A stretch of DNA of 39,956 nucleotides from an uncultured Eubacterium sp. (lineage in GTDB: Bacteria > Bacillota > Clostridia > Lachnospirales > Lachnospiraceae): assembly GCA_910584595.1 (NCBI GenBank), contig CAJUBQ010000040.1, positions 1-39,956 of the forward strand. Direction: 5' to 3'. The notes under the pieces were generated by a model, which saw only the letters and a list, made by a program, of their open reading frames with translations, ran no database searches and was not told where the DNA came from. Positions 1 through 6,814 of this stretch are shown in pieces. Positions within the stretch are counted from its first letter, which is position 1; every line of letters starts with the position of its first letter. The translations under genes and the position numbers were made by a program.

Positions 1-840
1 ATCTTCCCATATCTGCTCTAACGATTCAAGCGTATTTGCCACCTCATCCTGCCTGCGCATACATAACGCCACGATCAGCGCATTAATGACACTTAAAGGC
101 GCCACAAGAGAATCTACAATAGACGCCATATCACTCTCTGCAATCAGGTTGCAGGAAGAATAAAGATTCATTGGAGAATGCACGCTGTCTGTCAACGTAA
201 TTACTTTTGCATTTCGGTGATTCGCAAATTCCAGCGCTTTTAATGTGCGAAGAGAATATCTCGGAAAACTGATGCCAATAATGACATCTTCTTTGGATAT
301 GCGTACCATTTGTTCAAACAGCTCACTGGAACTGTTTGTATGCAGCAGTGTCACATGATCGAAAATATAATTCAAATAAAAGGACAAAAATGCAGCAAGC
401 GGTGCACAGCTGCGGATACCAATGATATAGATCCGCCTGGCGGTTAAAATCGTATCCACAGCCAGTTCAAATACATTCTGATCAATGGTATGCAATGTCC
501 CATTGATCTTTTCAATATCTGCTTTTAACACAGATTCCAATACTCTGGAACGACTGATTCTGCCAAAAGTAACTTCTATTCTGGAAACAGCGTCCAGTTT
601 TGAGCGAACCATTTCTTCTAATGCTTTTTGAAACTGCGGATATCCTTTGTATCCCAGTTGTGCGGCAAACCGCACAACTGTTGATTCGCTCACACCGACA
701 ACTTCTCCCAATTTTGCCGCTGTTAAAAATACTGCTTTATCATAATTGTCTGTAATATAGGCTGCCAAAAGCTTCTGACCTTTACTCATTGTGCTGTAAC
801 GTTCATTCATCCGGTTGGTCAGTTCATTTGTATTTCCCAT
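1..840 (-). CDS. RpiR/MurR-family transcriptional regulator (3' end cut by window edge)
   Basis: 280 codons are open from the ATG at 840 to the left edge with no stop, so the C-terminal few residues are missing; the family is usually 270-300 residues. The N-terminal part (about 1-75) is an RpiR-type helix-turn-helix, with the recognition segment LGEVVGVSESTVVRFAAQLG. The rest (about 105-240) is a SIS sugar-phosphate-binding domain, with IYIIGIRSCAPLAAFLSFYL and GISFPRYSLRTLKALEFA visible. Such proteins sense phosphosugars and usually control neighbouring sugar or amino-sugar genes. Its start lies 10 bases after the stop of the L,D-transpeptidase gene, so the two are probably cotranscribed, which hints at a cell-wall-sugar link (inference). 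The region before the ATG has only a weak purine run (AAAAGAA); ATG codons 10 and 17 residues further in are alternative starts. What it regulates cannot be told, because the genes beyond the left edge are not shown. Confidence 0.88.
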   Translation of the reverse strand, partial: MGNTNELTNRMNERYSTMSKGQKLLAAYITDNYDKAVFLTAAKLGEVVGVSESTVVRFAAQLGYKGYPQFQKALEEMVRSKLDAVSRIEVTFGRISRSRVLESVLKADIEKINGTLHTIDQNVFELAVDTILTARRIYIIGIRSCAPLAAFLSFYLNYIFDHVTLLHTNSSSELFEQMVRISKEDVIIGISFPRYSLRTLKALEFANHRNAKVITLTDSVHSPMNLYSSCNLIAESDMASIVDSLVAPLSVINALIVALCMRRQDEVANTLESLEQIWED

Positions 841-850
841 TTCTTTTTGC

Positions 851-2866
851 CTATACCCCGGCAGCGGCCGGAGCTGCTGCGGCTGTAATTGTCCTTACAT
901 ACTGCGTTGTATTGCCCAGTGCATCGGTATAAGTATAGGTAATCTTATAAATACCCGTATCTGCAATGACAAGATCCATGCCTTCCGGCAACATCAAGTC
1001 TGTCTCAACAACAGTGGCATTCATCTGATAAGTCACTTTATATTGAATGCCGTCAGCTGTTTTTGAGACTTGCTGCGTGCCGTCAGACATAACGGTAACG
1101 GTCTGCACAGAAACATTTTCCAGCGGCTTAACCAACGTACCGGCCGTCCGAATATCATCTGCAGGAGCTATAATCGTATTCATAACCGACACTATGGTTG
1201 GCTGTGTTACTGATGGCTGACCTGTCTGAGATGGATCTGTCGGGTTTAACGGATTTGCTGGATCTGTTGGAGTTACCGGATCTGTCGGGGTCGTTGGATC
1301 TTGCGGTGTTGTTGGATCCGTTGGATCCGTCGGGGTTACCGGATCTGTCGGGGTCGTTGGATCTTGCGGTGTTGTTGGATCCGTTGGATCCGTCGGGGTT
1401 ACCGGATCTGTCGGCGTTGTCGGTTCTTGCGGTTCCTTTTCTGCCACCATAAGCTTTCTCTTCTTTTCCGCAACAAGATACTTGCCTGTTTTTAAACTTT
1501 TTTCAGGATTAGAGCAATAATATCTTACGGTATATGTCCCTGCGCCCGTAAGCTTATAAGCGCCATTTTGAGAAACCGTCTTTACTTTTCCATCCGGATC
1601 TGTCACCTTAATGCTGATCTTCGATGTCATATTTTTTCCTGACGTAAGCTTGGCTGTCACGCCAGAGATCAGCTTTTTATAATTTATCGAAGATGTCCCC
1701 GCCGCAAGCTCAATCGTTTCGAAATTATCCTTGCTTTTGATTACCGGTTTTTTCGTATCTTTCACGATAATCTTCATATATTCTTCTGTTACGAGTTTAT
1801 TTGTCGGATTTTTCAGATAATACATAATCCGATAAGTTCCGGTATGATTCAGCTTTAAAGTTTCCGCACGCACACCTTTATATTCCTTTGTTCCCGGCTT
1901 GCGTACTTTCGTTACAATCTTATCGGTCAACACGGTTCCCATAGAATTTTTCGCTGTAACTTTGGACCGGAGATTAACGGTAGATTTATACTCTTTTGTA
2001 ATCTCCTTGCGTACCCCTGAAATGGTCGCTTTGCTGGCATCTCCTACCGTATAAGTCACCGTTACGGATGCATCTCTGCCAAAAGAATCCGTCAGTGAAT
2101 AAGTCACAGGATAACTCCCCATTTTTTTTGTATTAACCGTACCGGAAGTACGTATCCATGCCTGACTCAGCTCATTGCCTGCCGAATCATAAGCTTTCAT
2201 CTCCACCGGGGTAAATGTACCGTTATACTGCGCTTTTACATTTGTACTCTTTACGGTAATCTTTGGCTGTGTATTTTTGGTTGCATATGTATTGTTTGGA
2301 TCCGGATCTGTAGGATCCCATCCCATACGTACCGATGAACTTACTTTAATGGAAGCCGGCTTGCCAAGAGGATCATCACCGGAATTTCCATTAAATATAA
2401 TGACCTTTGTCCGCAGCGGGCAATTATCGTAAATCCACTTTGCCGCAGCCGTCGTTATACGTACACAGCCATGAGAAGCAAGCGACCCGAGCTTATTGTA
2501 CTGTACATAAGACTGCGTTGTTTTATTTTGCTGAAAATACCAGACAGAATGAAACAGGATGGAACCGGTAATTCTCGTACAATACTGTCCGTAACTTGGG
2601 CCATCCAATATCCACCAGGTATATTTATTCATTGTATAAAAAGTCCCTACCGGCGTTGCATATCCGGCTGAACATACAAATGCTGTGTAAGGCTTATCGT
2701 CATGCGTATATACAGTTACTACATTCGTTCCCTTATTTACTTTCAGATAGTAATTCCCCGTTTCTGCTTTTACATTCGTCTGAAAACCCAGAATCATCAT
2801 ACAGCATAAAAAAGTAAACACGATGCTGCGCAGCAGAGTCTTCTTTTTCAGAGTCTTCTTTTTCAT
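851..2866 (-). CDS. Secreted L,D-transpeptidase (YkuD domain) with Ig-like repeats and a Pro/Thr/Asp-rich linker
   Basis: I place the start at the ATG at 2866, since GGAGG lies 5 bases before it; an upstream in-frame ATG at 2896 has no such site. A signal peptide (Lys-rich start, hydrophobic core, ending near VKA, about residue 34) precedes a YkuD catalytic domain at about 38-160. This holds the HSVWYF and SHGCVRI motifs; the Cys of HGC (residue 134) is the expected nucleophile for making 3-3 cross-links in peptidoglycan or attaching proteins to it. After it come about three bacterial Ig-like modules (about 200-500), a linker of repeated TPTDP/TTPQDP units, and a last Ig-like module ending in Ala/Pro-rich sequence. 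There is no LPXTG sorting signal or terminal membrane span, so the protein is probably held by the wall or released. The 671-residue length is well above a bare YkuD enzyme because of the C-terminal modules. Confidence 0.87.
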   Translation of the reverse strand: MKKKTLKKKTLLRSIVFTFLCCMMILGFQTNVKAETGNYYLKVNKGTNVVTVYTHDDKPYTAFVCSAGYATPVGTFYTMNKYTWWILDGPSYGQYCTRITGSILFHSVWYFQQNKTTQSYVQYNKLGSLASHGCVRITTAAAKWIYDNCPLRTKVIIFNGNSGDDPLGKPASIKVSSSVRMGWDPTDPDPNNTYATKNTQPKITVKSTNVKAQYNGTFTPVEMKAYDSAGNELSQAWIRTSGTVNTKKMGSYPVTYSLTDSFGRDASVTVTYTVGDASKATISGVRKEITKEYKSTVNLRSKVTAKNSMGTVLTDKIVTKVRKPGTKEYKGVRAETLKLNHTGTYRIMYYLKNPTNKLVTEEYMKIIVKDTKKPVIKSKDNFETIELAAGTSSINYKKLISGVTAKLTSGKNMTSKISIKVTDPDGKVKTVSQNGAYKLTGAGTYTVRYYCSNPEKSLKTGKYLVAEKKRKLMVAEKEPQEPTTPTDPVTPTDPTDPTTPQDPTTPTDPVTPTDPTDPTTPQDPTTPTDPVTPTDPANPLNPTDPSQTGQPSVTQPTIVSVMNTIIAPADDIRTAGTLVKPLENVSVQTVTVMSDGTQQVSKTADGIQYKVTYQMNATVVETDLMLPEGMDLVIADTGIYKITYTYTDALGNTTQYVRTITAAAAPAAAGV
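1278..1403 (-). repeat. 63-bp tandem repeat (2 identical units plus degenerate flanking units) inside the L,D-transpeptidase gene
   Basis: Two 63-bp units, 1278-1340 and 1341-1403, read as identical base for base. A diverged unit follows from 1404 and a partial one precedes at about 1251-1277. Each unit codes for 21 residues of a Pro/Thr/Asp linker, so the frame is kept when units are gained or lost. The identity of the two units suggests recent duplication or gene conversion, and the linker length probably varies between strains (inference). Confidence 0.85.
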
Positions 2867-2909
2867 AAATACCTCCATGATCGAGTGTAAAGTCAAATCT
2901 CATTTTATG

Positions 2910-2942
2910 AAAGGCGCTGCAAACGCTGTTCACAGCGCCTTT
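2910..2942. terminator. GC-rich hairpin, candidate terminator behind the sodium-pump operon
   Basis: AAAGGCGCTG (2910-2919) pairs with CAGCGCCTTT (2933-2942) around a 13-base loop. On the plus strand a run of six T follows (2940-2945), but no plus-strand gene ends here. On the minus strand only TTTCAT follows, which would be a weak terminator for the operon ending at 3031. It sits between that operon and the L,D-transpeptidase start. A smaller overlapping hairpin (CGCTG/CAGCG, 2925-2938) could compete with it. Confidence 0.5.
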
Positions 2943-2945
2943 TTT

Positions 2946-3018
2946 GTTACAGTTCACACCCAATGTCATTAACTTAACGGATTCCCGAACGACTTTGCAC
3001 CTATAGCGCCACTGTAAC
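2946..3018 (-). ncRNA. Candidate structured 3'-UTR element, copy A (43-bp conserved core in an 8-bp inverted repeat)
   Basis: The core at 2960-3002 matches 36388-36430 at 40 of 43 positions, in the same orientation. In both places the element lies just 3' of a minus-strand gene (here it starts 12 bases after the oadA stop). The arms GTTACAGT (2946-2953) and ACTGTAAC (3011-3018) are perfectly complementary, yet differ from the arms of the other copy. Inside the core, the minus strand can form a small CRTT/AATG hairpin in both copies, with G-U replacing A-U in this one. I do not recognise a named family. A dispersed DNA repeat without RNA function remains possible. Confidence 0.45.
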
Positions 3019-3030
3019 TCTTCCCTGTTA

Positions 3031-4449
3031 TTAAACCGGATAAGCTCCGTTTTTTGTATCAGCTACAGAAGCGTCTACTTTTTTCTGCTGTGCTTCACGG
3101 TATTTAAAAAATTCAGTTGCAACCTGTGGGAACAGTGCATAGGACAACACATCTTCGTCCTGCTGCTTCCACTGCTTCATCTCAGCTTCAATCTTAGCCA
3201 ATTCCGGTTCCAGCAAATCCGCCGGGCGGCAGGTAATGGCATTTTTCTTATCTTCTCCAAGCACCTTGTCTACGATTTCCGGATTAAACGGCTTTACTGT
3301 CTGTCCGTATTTTCCAAGCAGCACGTCCTTCGTTTCTTTGGTAGCGACTTTGTATCGTTCGCCCATCAATACGTTAAACACAGCCTGTGTCCCTACGATC
3401 TGGGAAGACGGAGTTACAAGCGGCGGTTCACCCAGGTCTTTACGCACACGCGGCACTTCTGCAAGCACTTCTTCATATTTATCTTCCTTCCCCTGCTCCT
3501 TTAATTGGGAAATCAGGTTCGATAACATACCGCCTGGCACCTGGTATAACAATGTCTTGATATTAACGCCAAGCACTTTCGGATTCATCAGGCCGCTTTC
3601 CAGCGCTTCTTCCCGCATCGGGCGGAAATAATCAGCAATTTCCGCTAACAAATTCTGGTCAAGTCCGGTATCATATACAGAGCCTTTGAACGCTTCTACC
3701 ATAACCTCTGTCGCCGGCTGCGACGTGCCGAGTGCAAATGGAGACATTGCCGTGTCCACAATATCGCACCCGGCTTCTACTGCTTTCATATATGTCATGG
3801 AAGCTACACCGGATGTATAATGTGTATGCAGCTCAATCGGAAGGCTTGTAGAAGATTTTAATACGCGTACAAGCGTATCTGCTTCCTGCGGCACCAAAAG
3901 TCCTGCCATATCTTTAATACAAATCGAATCCGCACCCATTTCTTCGATTTTCTTTGCCATATCTGTCCAGTATTCCAGCGTATAAGCGTCTCCCAGTGTA
4001 TAAGATAACGCTACCTGTGCATGTCCTTTTTCTTTATTACATGCAGTAACTGCCGTCTGGAGGTTGCGAAGGTCATTCAGACAGTCAAAAATTCGAATAA
4101 TATCAATGCCGTTTGCAATCGATTTTTGTACAAAGTATTCTACTACATCATCTGCATATGGACGATAGCCTAAAATATTCTGGCCGCGAAATAACATCTG
4201 CAGCTTCGTATTTTTAAATCCTGCTTTTAATTTGCGCAGTCTGTCCCACGGATCTTCTTTCAAAAAACGAAGAGACGCGTCAAACGTAGCTCCGCCCCAG
4301 CATTCTACCGCATGAAAGCCAACCTGATCCATTTTATCAACGATCGGGAGCATTTGCTCGGTTGTCATTCTAGTAGCGATCAGAGACTGGTGCGCGTCAC
4401 GTAATATAGTTTCCGTAATCTTCAACGGTTTTTTAGTAACTTCTGCCAT
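3031..4449 (-). CDS. oadA: Oxaloacetate decarboxylase alpha-type carboxyltransferase (biotin-independent half, no biotinyl domain)
   Basis: This 472-residue protein is a DRE-TIM-type carboxyltransferase of the OadA/PycB/transcarboxylase 5S family. The start TILRDAHQSL carries metal-binding D18; HTH at 208-210 supplies two more ligands, and K179 in ICIKDMAG is the lysine that is carbamylated in relatives. The family reaction moves carboxyl from oxaloacetate to biotin, giving pyruvate, or the reverse. OadA of Klebsiella (about 595 residues) ends in a biotinyl domain; here the chain stops after the carboxyltransferase and its helical C-terminal part, and the carrier is a separate gene three positions upstream in the operon, with OadB between. 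The gene is last in the operon, 19 bases after oadB. A GGAGG lies about 11 bases before the ATG. It is unusual that the operon also codes for an MmdA-type carboxyltransferase. Confidence 0.92.
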   Translation of the reverse strand: MAEVTKKPLKITETILRDAHQSLIATRMTTEQMLPIVDKMDQVGFHAVECWGGATFDASLRFLKEDPWDRLRKLKAGFKNTKLQMLFRGQNILGYRPYADDVVEYFVQKSIANGIDIIRIFDCLNDLRNLQTAVTACNKEKGHAQVALSYTLGDAYTLEYWTDMAKKIEEMGADSICIKDMAGLLVPQEADTLVRVLKSSTSLPIELHTHYTSGVASMTYMKAVEAGCDIVDTAMSPFALGTSQPATEVMVEAFKGSVYDTGLDQNLLAEIADYFRPMREEALESGLMNPKVLGVNIKTLLYQVPGGMLSNLISQLKEQGKEDKYEEVLAEVPRVRKDLGEPPLVTPSSQIVGTQAVFNVLMGERYKVATKETKDVLLGKYGQTVKPFNPEIVDKVLGEDKKNAITCRPADLLEPELAKIEAEMKQWKQQDEDVLSYALFPQVATEFFKYREAQQKKVDASVADTKNGAYPV

Positions 4450-4468
4450 CTTTTTTCATTCCTCCCTG

Positions 4469-5620
4469 TTATATACCAAAGATTGCCATAAAGGTTCCGG
4501 CTGCTACGGCAGTGCCAATAACGCCTGCAACGTTTGGCCCCATTGCGTGCATCAGTAAGAAGTTGGTCGGATCTTCTTCAGCTCCTACCTTCTGAGATAC
4601 ACGCGCCGCCATAGGAACCGCGGATACGCCCGCAGAACCAATCAACGGATTGATCTTGCCATGTGTAAGCACGCAAAGAAGCTTTCCGAGCAACACACCC
4701 GCTGCTGTACCAAATGCAAACGCAATCAAGCCAAGAGCTACGATCTTTAACGTACTGAAATTTAAAAACGCTTCAGCGCTTGTAGACGCGCCTACTGATG
4801 TTCCAAGCAAAATAACTACGATATACATCAACGCATTAGATGCCGTATCTGTCAGCTGTCTGACAACACCGGACTCACGGAACAGGTTACCGAGCATCAG
4901 CATTCCTACAAGAGGAGCCGTTGTCGGAAGCAGTAAGCAGACAATAATCGTAACAACAATCGGGAATAAGATCTTCTCCAGCTTGGACACCGGACGAAGA
5001 TTCTGCATCTTGATCTGGCGTTCTTTTTTTGTCGTGAGAGCTTTCATAATCGGCGGCTGAATCACCGGCACCAAAGACATATAAGAATAAGCTGCCACCG
5101 CAATCGGGCCCATCAGCGCTGCCTGCCCGAGTTTTCCTGCCAGGAAAATCGAAGTCGGCCCATCGGCGCCGCCAATAATGGAAATGGCTGCTGCAGCCTT
5201 ATCGTTAAAGCCCATAAAAATAGCCATAAAATAAGCCATGTAAATACCAAACTGCGCCGCCGCACCCATCAAAAAGCTGATTGGATTGGCAATTAACGGC
5301 CCAAAATCTGTCATCGCCCCGACACCTAAAAAGATCAGTGACGGAAGGATCGACCATTCATCTAATGTATAAAAATAATACAGTAATCCGCCAACACCAT
5401 TGCTTGTTTCTTCCGGACTCGCCATAATATCCGGATAAATATTTACAAGCAGCATTCCAAATGCAATCGGCACAAGCAATAATGGTTCATAGCCTTTTGC
5501 AATTGCAAGATATAAAAATACACAGGCAACCAAAATCATCAGGTAATTGCCCCATGTCAGGTTAAAAAATGCTGTCTGGTGCAGGAGGTTACTCATTGTC
5601 TCTCCAACGTAACTAAGCAT
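4469..5620 (-). CDS. oadB: Sodium-pumping decarboxylase beta subunit (carboxybiotin decarboxylase, Na+ channel)
   Basis: This 383-residue polytopic membrane protein belongs to the OadB/MmdB/GcdB family. These decarboxylate carboxybiotin and use the energy to export Na+. The family signatures are clear: GVGAMTDFGPL (99-109), GGADGPTSIF (150-159) with D153 at the position known to bind Na+ and be essential, and NPLIGSAGVSAVPMAA and HAMGPNVAGVIGTAVAAG near the C-terminus. The start at 5620 has AGGAGG 6 bases before it; the Met at residue 9 is less likely. The protein is close in length to relatives of 370-430 residues. It lies between the biotin carrier (27 bases upstream) and OadA. It is the only ion channel in the operon, so both carboxyltransferases probably feed it. 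Confidence 0.95.
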   Translation of the reverse strand: MLSYVGETMSNLLHQTAFFNLTWGNYLMILVACVFLYLAIAKGYEPLLLVPIAFGMLLVNIYPDIMASPEETSNGVGGLLYYFYTLDEWSILPSLIFLGVGAMTDFGPLIANPISFLMGAAAQFGIYMAYFMAIFMGFNDKAAAAISIIGGADGPTSIFLAGKLGQAALMGPIAVAAYSYMSLVPVIQPPIMKALTTKKERQIKMQNLRPVSKLEKILFPIVVTIIVCLLLPTTAPLVGMLMLGNLFRESGVVRQLTDTASNALMYIVVILLGTSVGASTSAEAFLNFSTLKIVALGLIAFAFGTAAGVLLGKLLCVLTHGKINPLIGSAGVSAVPMAARVSQKVGAEEDPTNFLLMHAMGPNVAGVIGTAVAAGTFMAIFGI

Positions 5621-5647
5621 ATTTGTCCTCCTAATATCCTTTGCTCA

Positions 5648-6022
5648 TTAATTCATGGTAGCCAGTAAAGCGCCTGATTCTACCGTATCACCAACAGCTA
5701 CTTCTATGCTTGCTACTGTGCCGTCCTGCGGTGCAACTACCGGCGTCTCCATTTTCATAATTTCCAATACAAGAATCGGATCTCCTTTTTTCACCTGCTT
5801 GCCAACTGCAGATTCCAGCTTAAATACCTTGCCTGCCGCACCTGCTTCAATCTTGATGCTGCCTGCCGCGCCGGATGCTTTTGGAGCCGCCGCTGCAGGA
5901 GCCGGGGATGCTGCTCTTGGCGCCGGAGCCGCCGCTGTCATTGGCGCAGCCTGGGAAGCGCCTGTCTCTTCTACGGTAACGTCATAAACATTTCCATTAA
6001 CGGTAATTGTATAGCTTTTCAT
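5648..6022 (-). CDS. Biotin carrier protein of the sodium-pump complex
   Basis: 124 residues: a short N-terminal beta segment (1-20) typical of OadA/PycB-linked carriers, an Ala/Pro-rich flexible linker (about 22-52), and a biotinyl domain (53-124). Its EIMKMET motif places the biotin on K90. It should carry carboxyl between the soluble carboxyltransferases and OadB. Relatives are MmdC of Veillonella and the 1.3S subunit of Propionibacterium transcarboxylase. A perfect AGGAGG precedes the ATG, and the gene lies 33 bases after the OadG gene. Because two different carboxyltransferases share this operon, this one carrier may serve both (inference). Confidence 0.95.
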   Translation of the reverse strand: MKSYTITVNGNVYDVTVEETGASQAAPMTAAAPAPRAASPAPAAAAPKASGAAGSIKIEAGAAGKVFKLESAVGKQVKKGDPILVLEIMKMETPVVAPQDGTVASIEVAVGDTVESGALLATMN

Positions 6023-6055
6023 TTTATTTCCTCCTGTTATATGCTAAAATCATCT

Positions 6056-6796
6056 CTATTTTCTTCTCTTAATCGAGCGTACGACAAAGCCGTCTGCTGC
6101 AAGCGTCCCTTCTGCTGCTGCGATTGCTGCCGTAATGACTGCGATCAGCTCCAGATCATCCTGCTGCGCATCTATCTGCTCTGCCTGCATCACAGGCGCA
6201 GGAACCTGAGACTGCACAGGCTCTTGTGCCGGAGCATTTTTGTCTTTTGCTTTTTTCTCCAGATATGGGATTATTTTAAAGCCATAAATAACCAGACTGA
6301 TCAGAATCAGAATTAAAAATACCGTTCCAAGTCCCATCAGCGTATTCATTGCTGCTTTTTGCATCTTCTCGCCAAGAGAATAATTTTCATCCAGCGTTAC
6401 GCTTGTAATCTGCATATCCAGATAATTATATACACAGGTCAGCGTCAGATCACGCCCTGTAAAATCCATCAGCTGTGAGGTCGTTAATGTCTTTCCTGAT
6501 TTATCAACAGAAAGCTCGCCGAGCTTCACAAAATCACCGACATCCGCCTTGATTTCCTTCCACTGCTTCATCAGCCCTACGATGACCGTATCGCCATACT
6601 GCTCGTAGTATGCAATCCCTTCGTCAATCTGCTGGTCCGTAAATTCCGGCAGGCCGGAAGCAAGATTCTCGCTCGTAGACTTAAGATCGTCATAAGACTT
6701 GCCGTTATAATCCATTTTTTTCGGATCTTCCCCGCAGGCAGAAAGGCCAAGCAAAAGCAAACACATACTGACGATCAGACATAATTTTTTCTTCAT
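6056..6796 (-). CDS. oadG: OadG/MmdD-family subunit with an N-terminal lipoprotein domain
   Basis: This 246-residue protein is much longer than the usual OadG or MmdD (80-120 residues). Residues 1-21 are a lipoprotein signal with lipobox LSAC, lipidated Cys at 21. Residues 22-150 form an extracytoplasmic domain I do not recognise, rich in Asp/Glu and Lys. A membrane span lies at about 152-178, followed by a Pro/Gln/Ala linker and the typical C-terminal end, IAVITAAIAAAEGTL...DGFVVRSIKRRK. In known pumps this subunit holds the complex together, and its C-terminal tail contacts the carboxyltransferase. The lipid anchor and outer domain would put extra mass on the sodium-exit side of the pump (inference). 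It starts 18 bases after the MmdA-type gene, with AAAGGTG as ribosome site. Confidence 0.85.
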   Translation of the reverse strand: MKKKLCLIVSMCLLLLGLSACGEDPKKMDYNGKSYDDLKSTSENLASGLPEFTDQQIDEGIAYYEQYGDTVIVGLMKQWKEIKADVGDFVKLGELSVDKSGKTLTTSQLMDFTGRDLTLTCVYNYLDMQITSVTLDENYSLGEKMQKAAMNTLMGLGTVFLILILISLVIYGFKIIPYLEKKAKDKNAPAQEPVQSQVPAPVMQAEQIDAQQDDLELIAVITAAIAAAEGTLAADGFVVRSIKRRK

Positions 6797-6814
6797 ATGA
6801 TATCCGTCACCTTT

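Noticed and set aside
1278..1403. CRISPR-like direct repeats
   Set aside because: The 63-bp units are directly adjacent with no spacers and are coding, so this is a tandem repeat.
1198..1452. Plus-strand Leu/Asp-rich open frame
   Set aside because: It is the antisense reading of the 63-bp repeat in the L,D-transpeptidase gene; the repeat keeps several frames open without any gene there.
2733..2969. 78-codon minus-strand frame upstream of the L,D-transpeptidase
   Set aside because: It overlaps the signal-peptide region in another frame and the intergenic hairpin; no ribosome site or family resemblance.
2946..3018. Integron attC-type site
   Set aside because: attC sites keep the ends and vary the centre; here the centre is conserved and the arms vary, and no integrase gene is seen.
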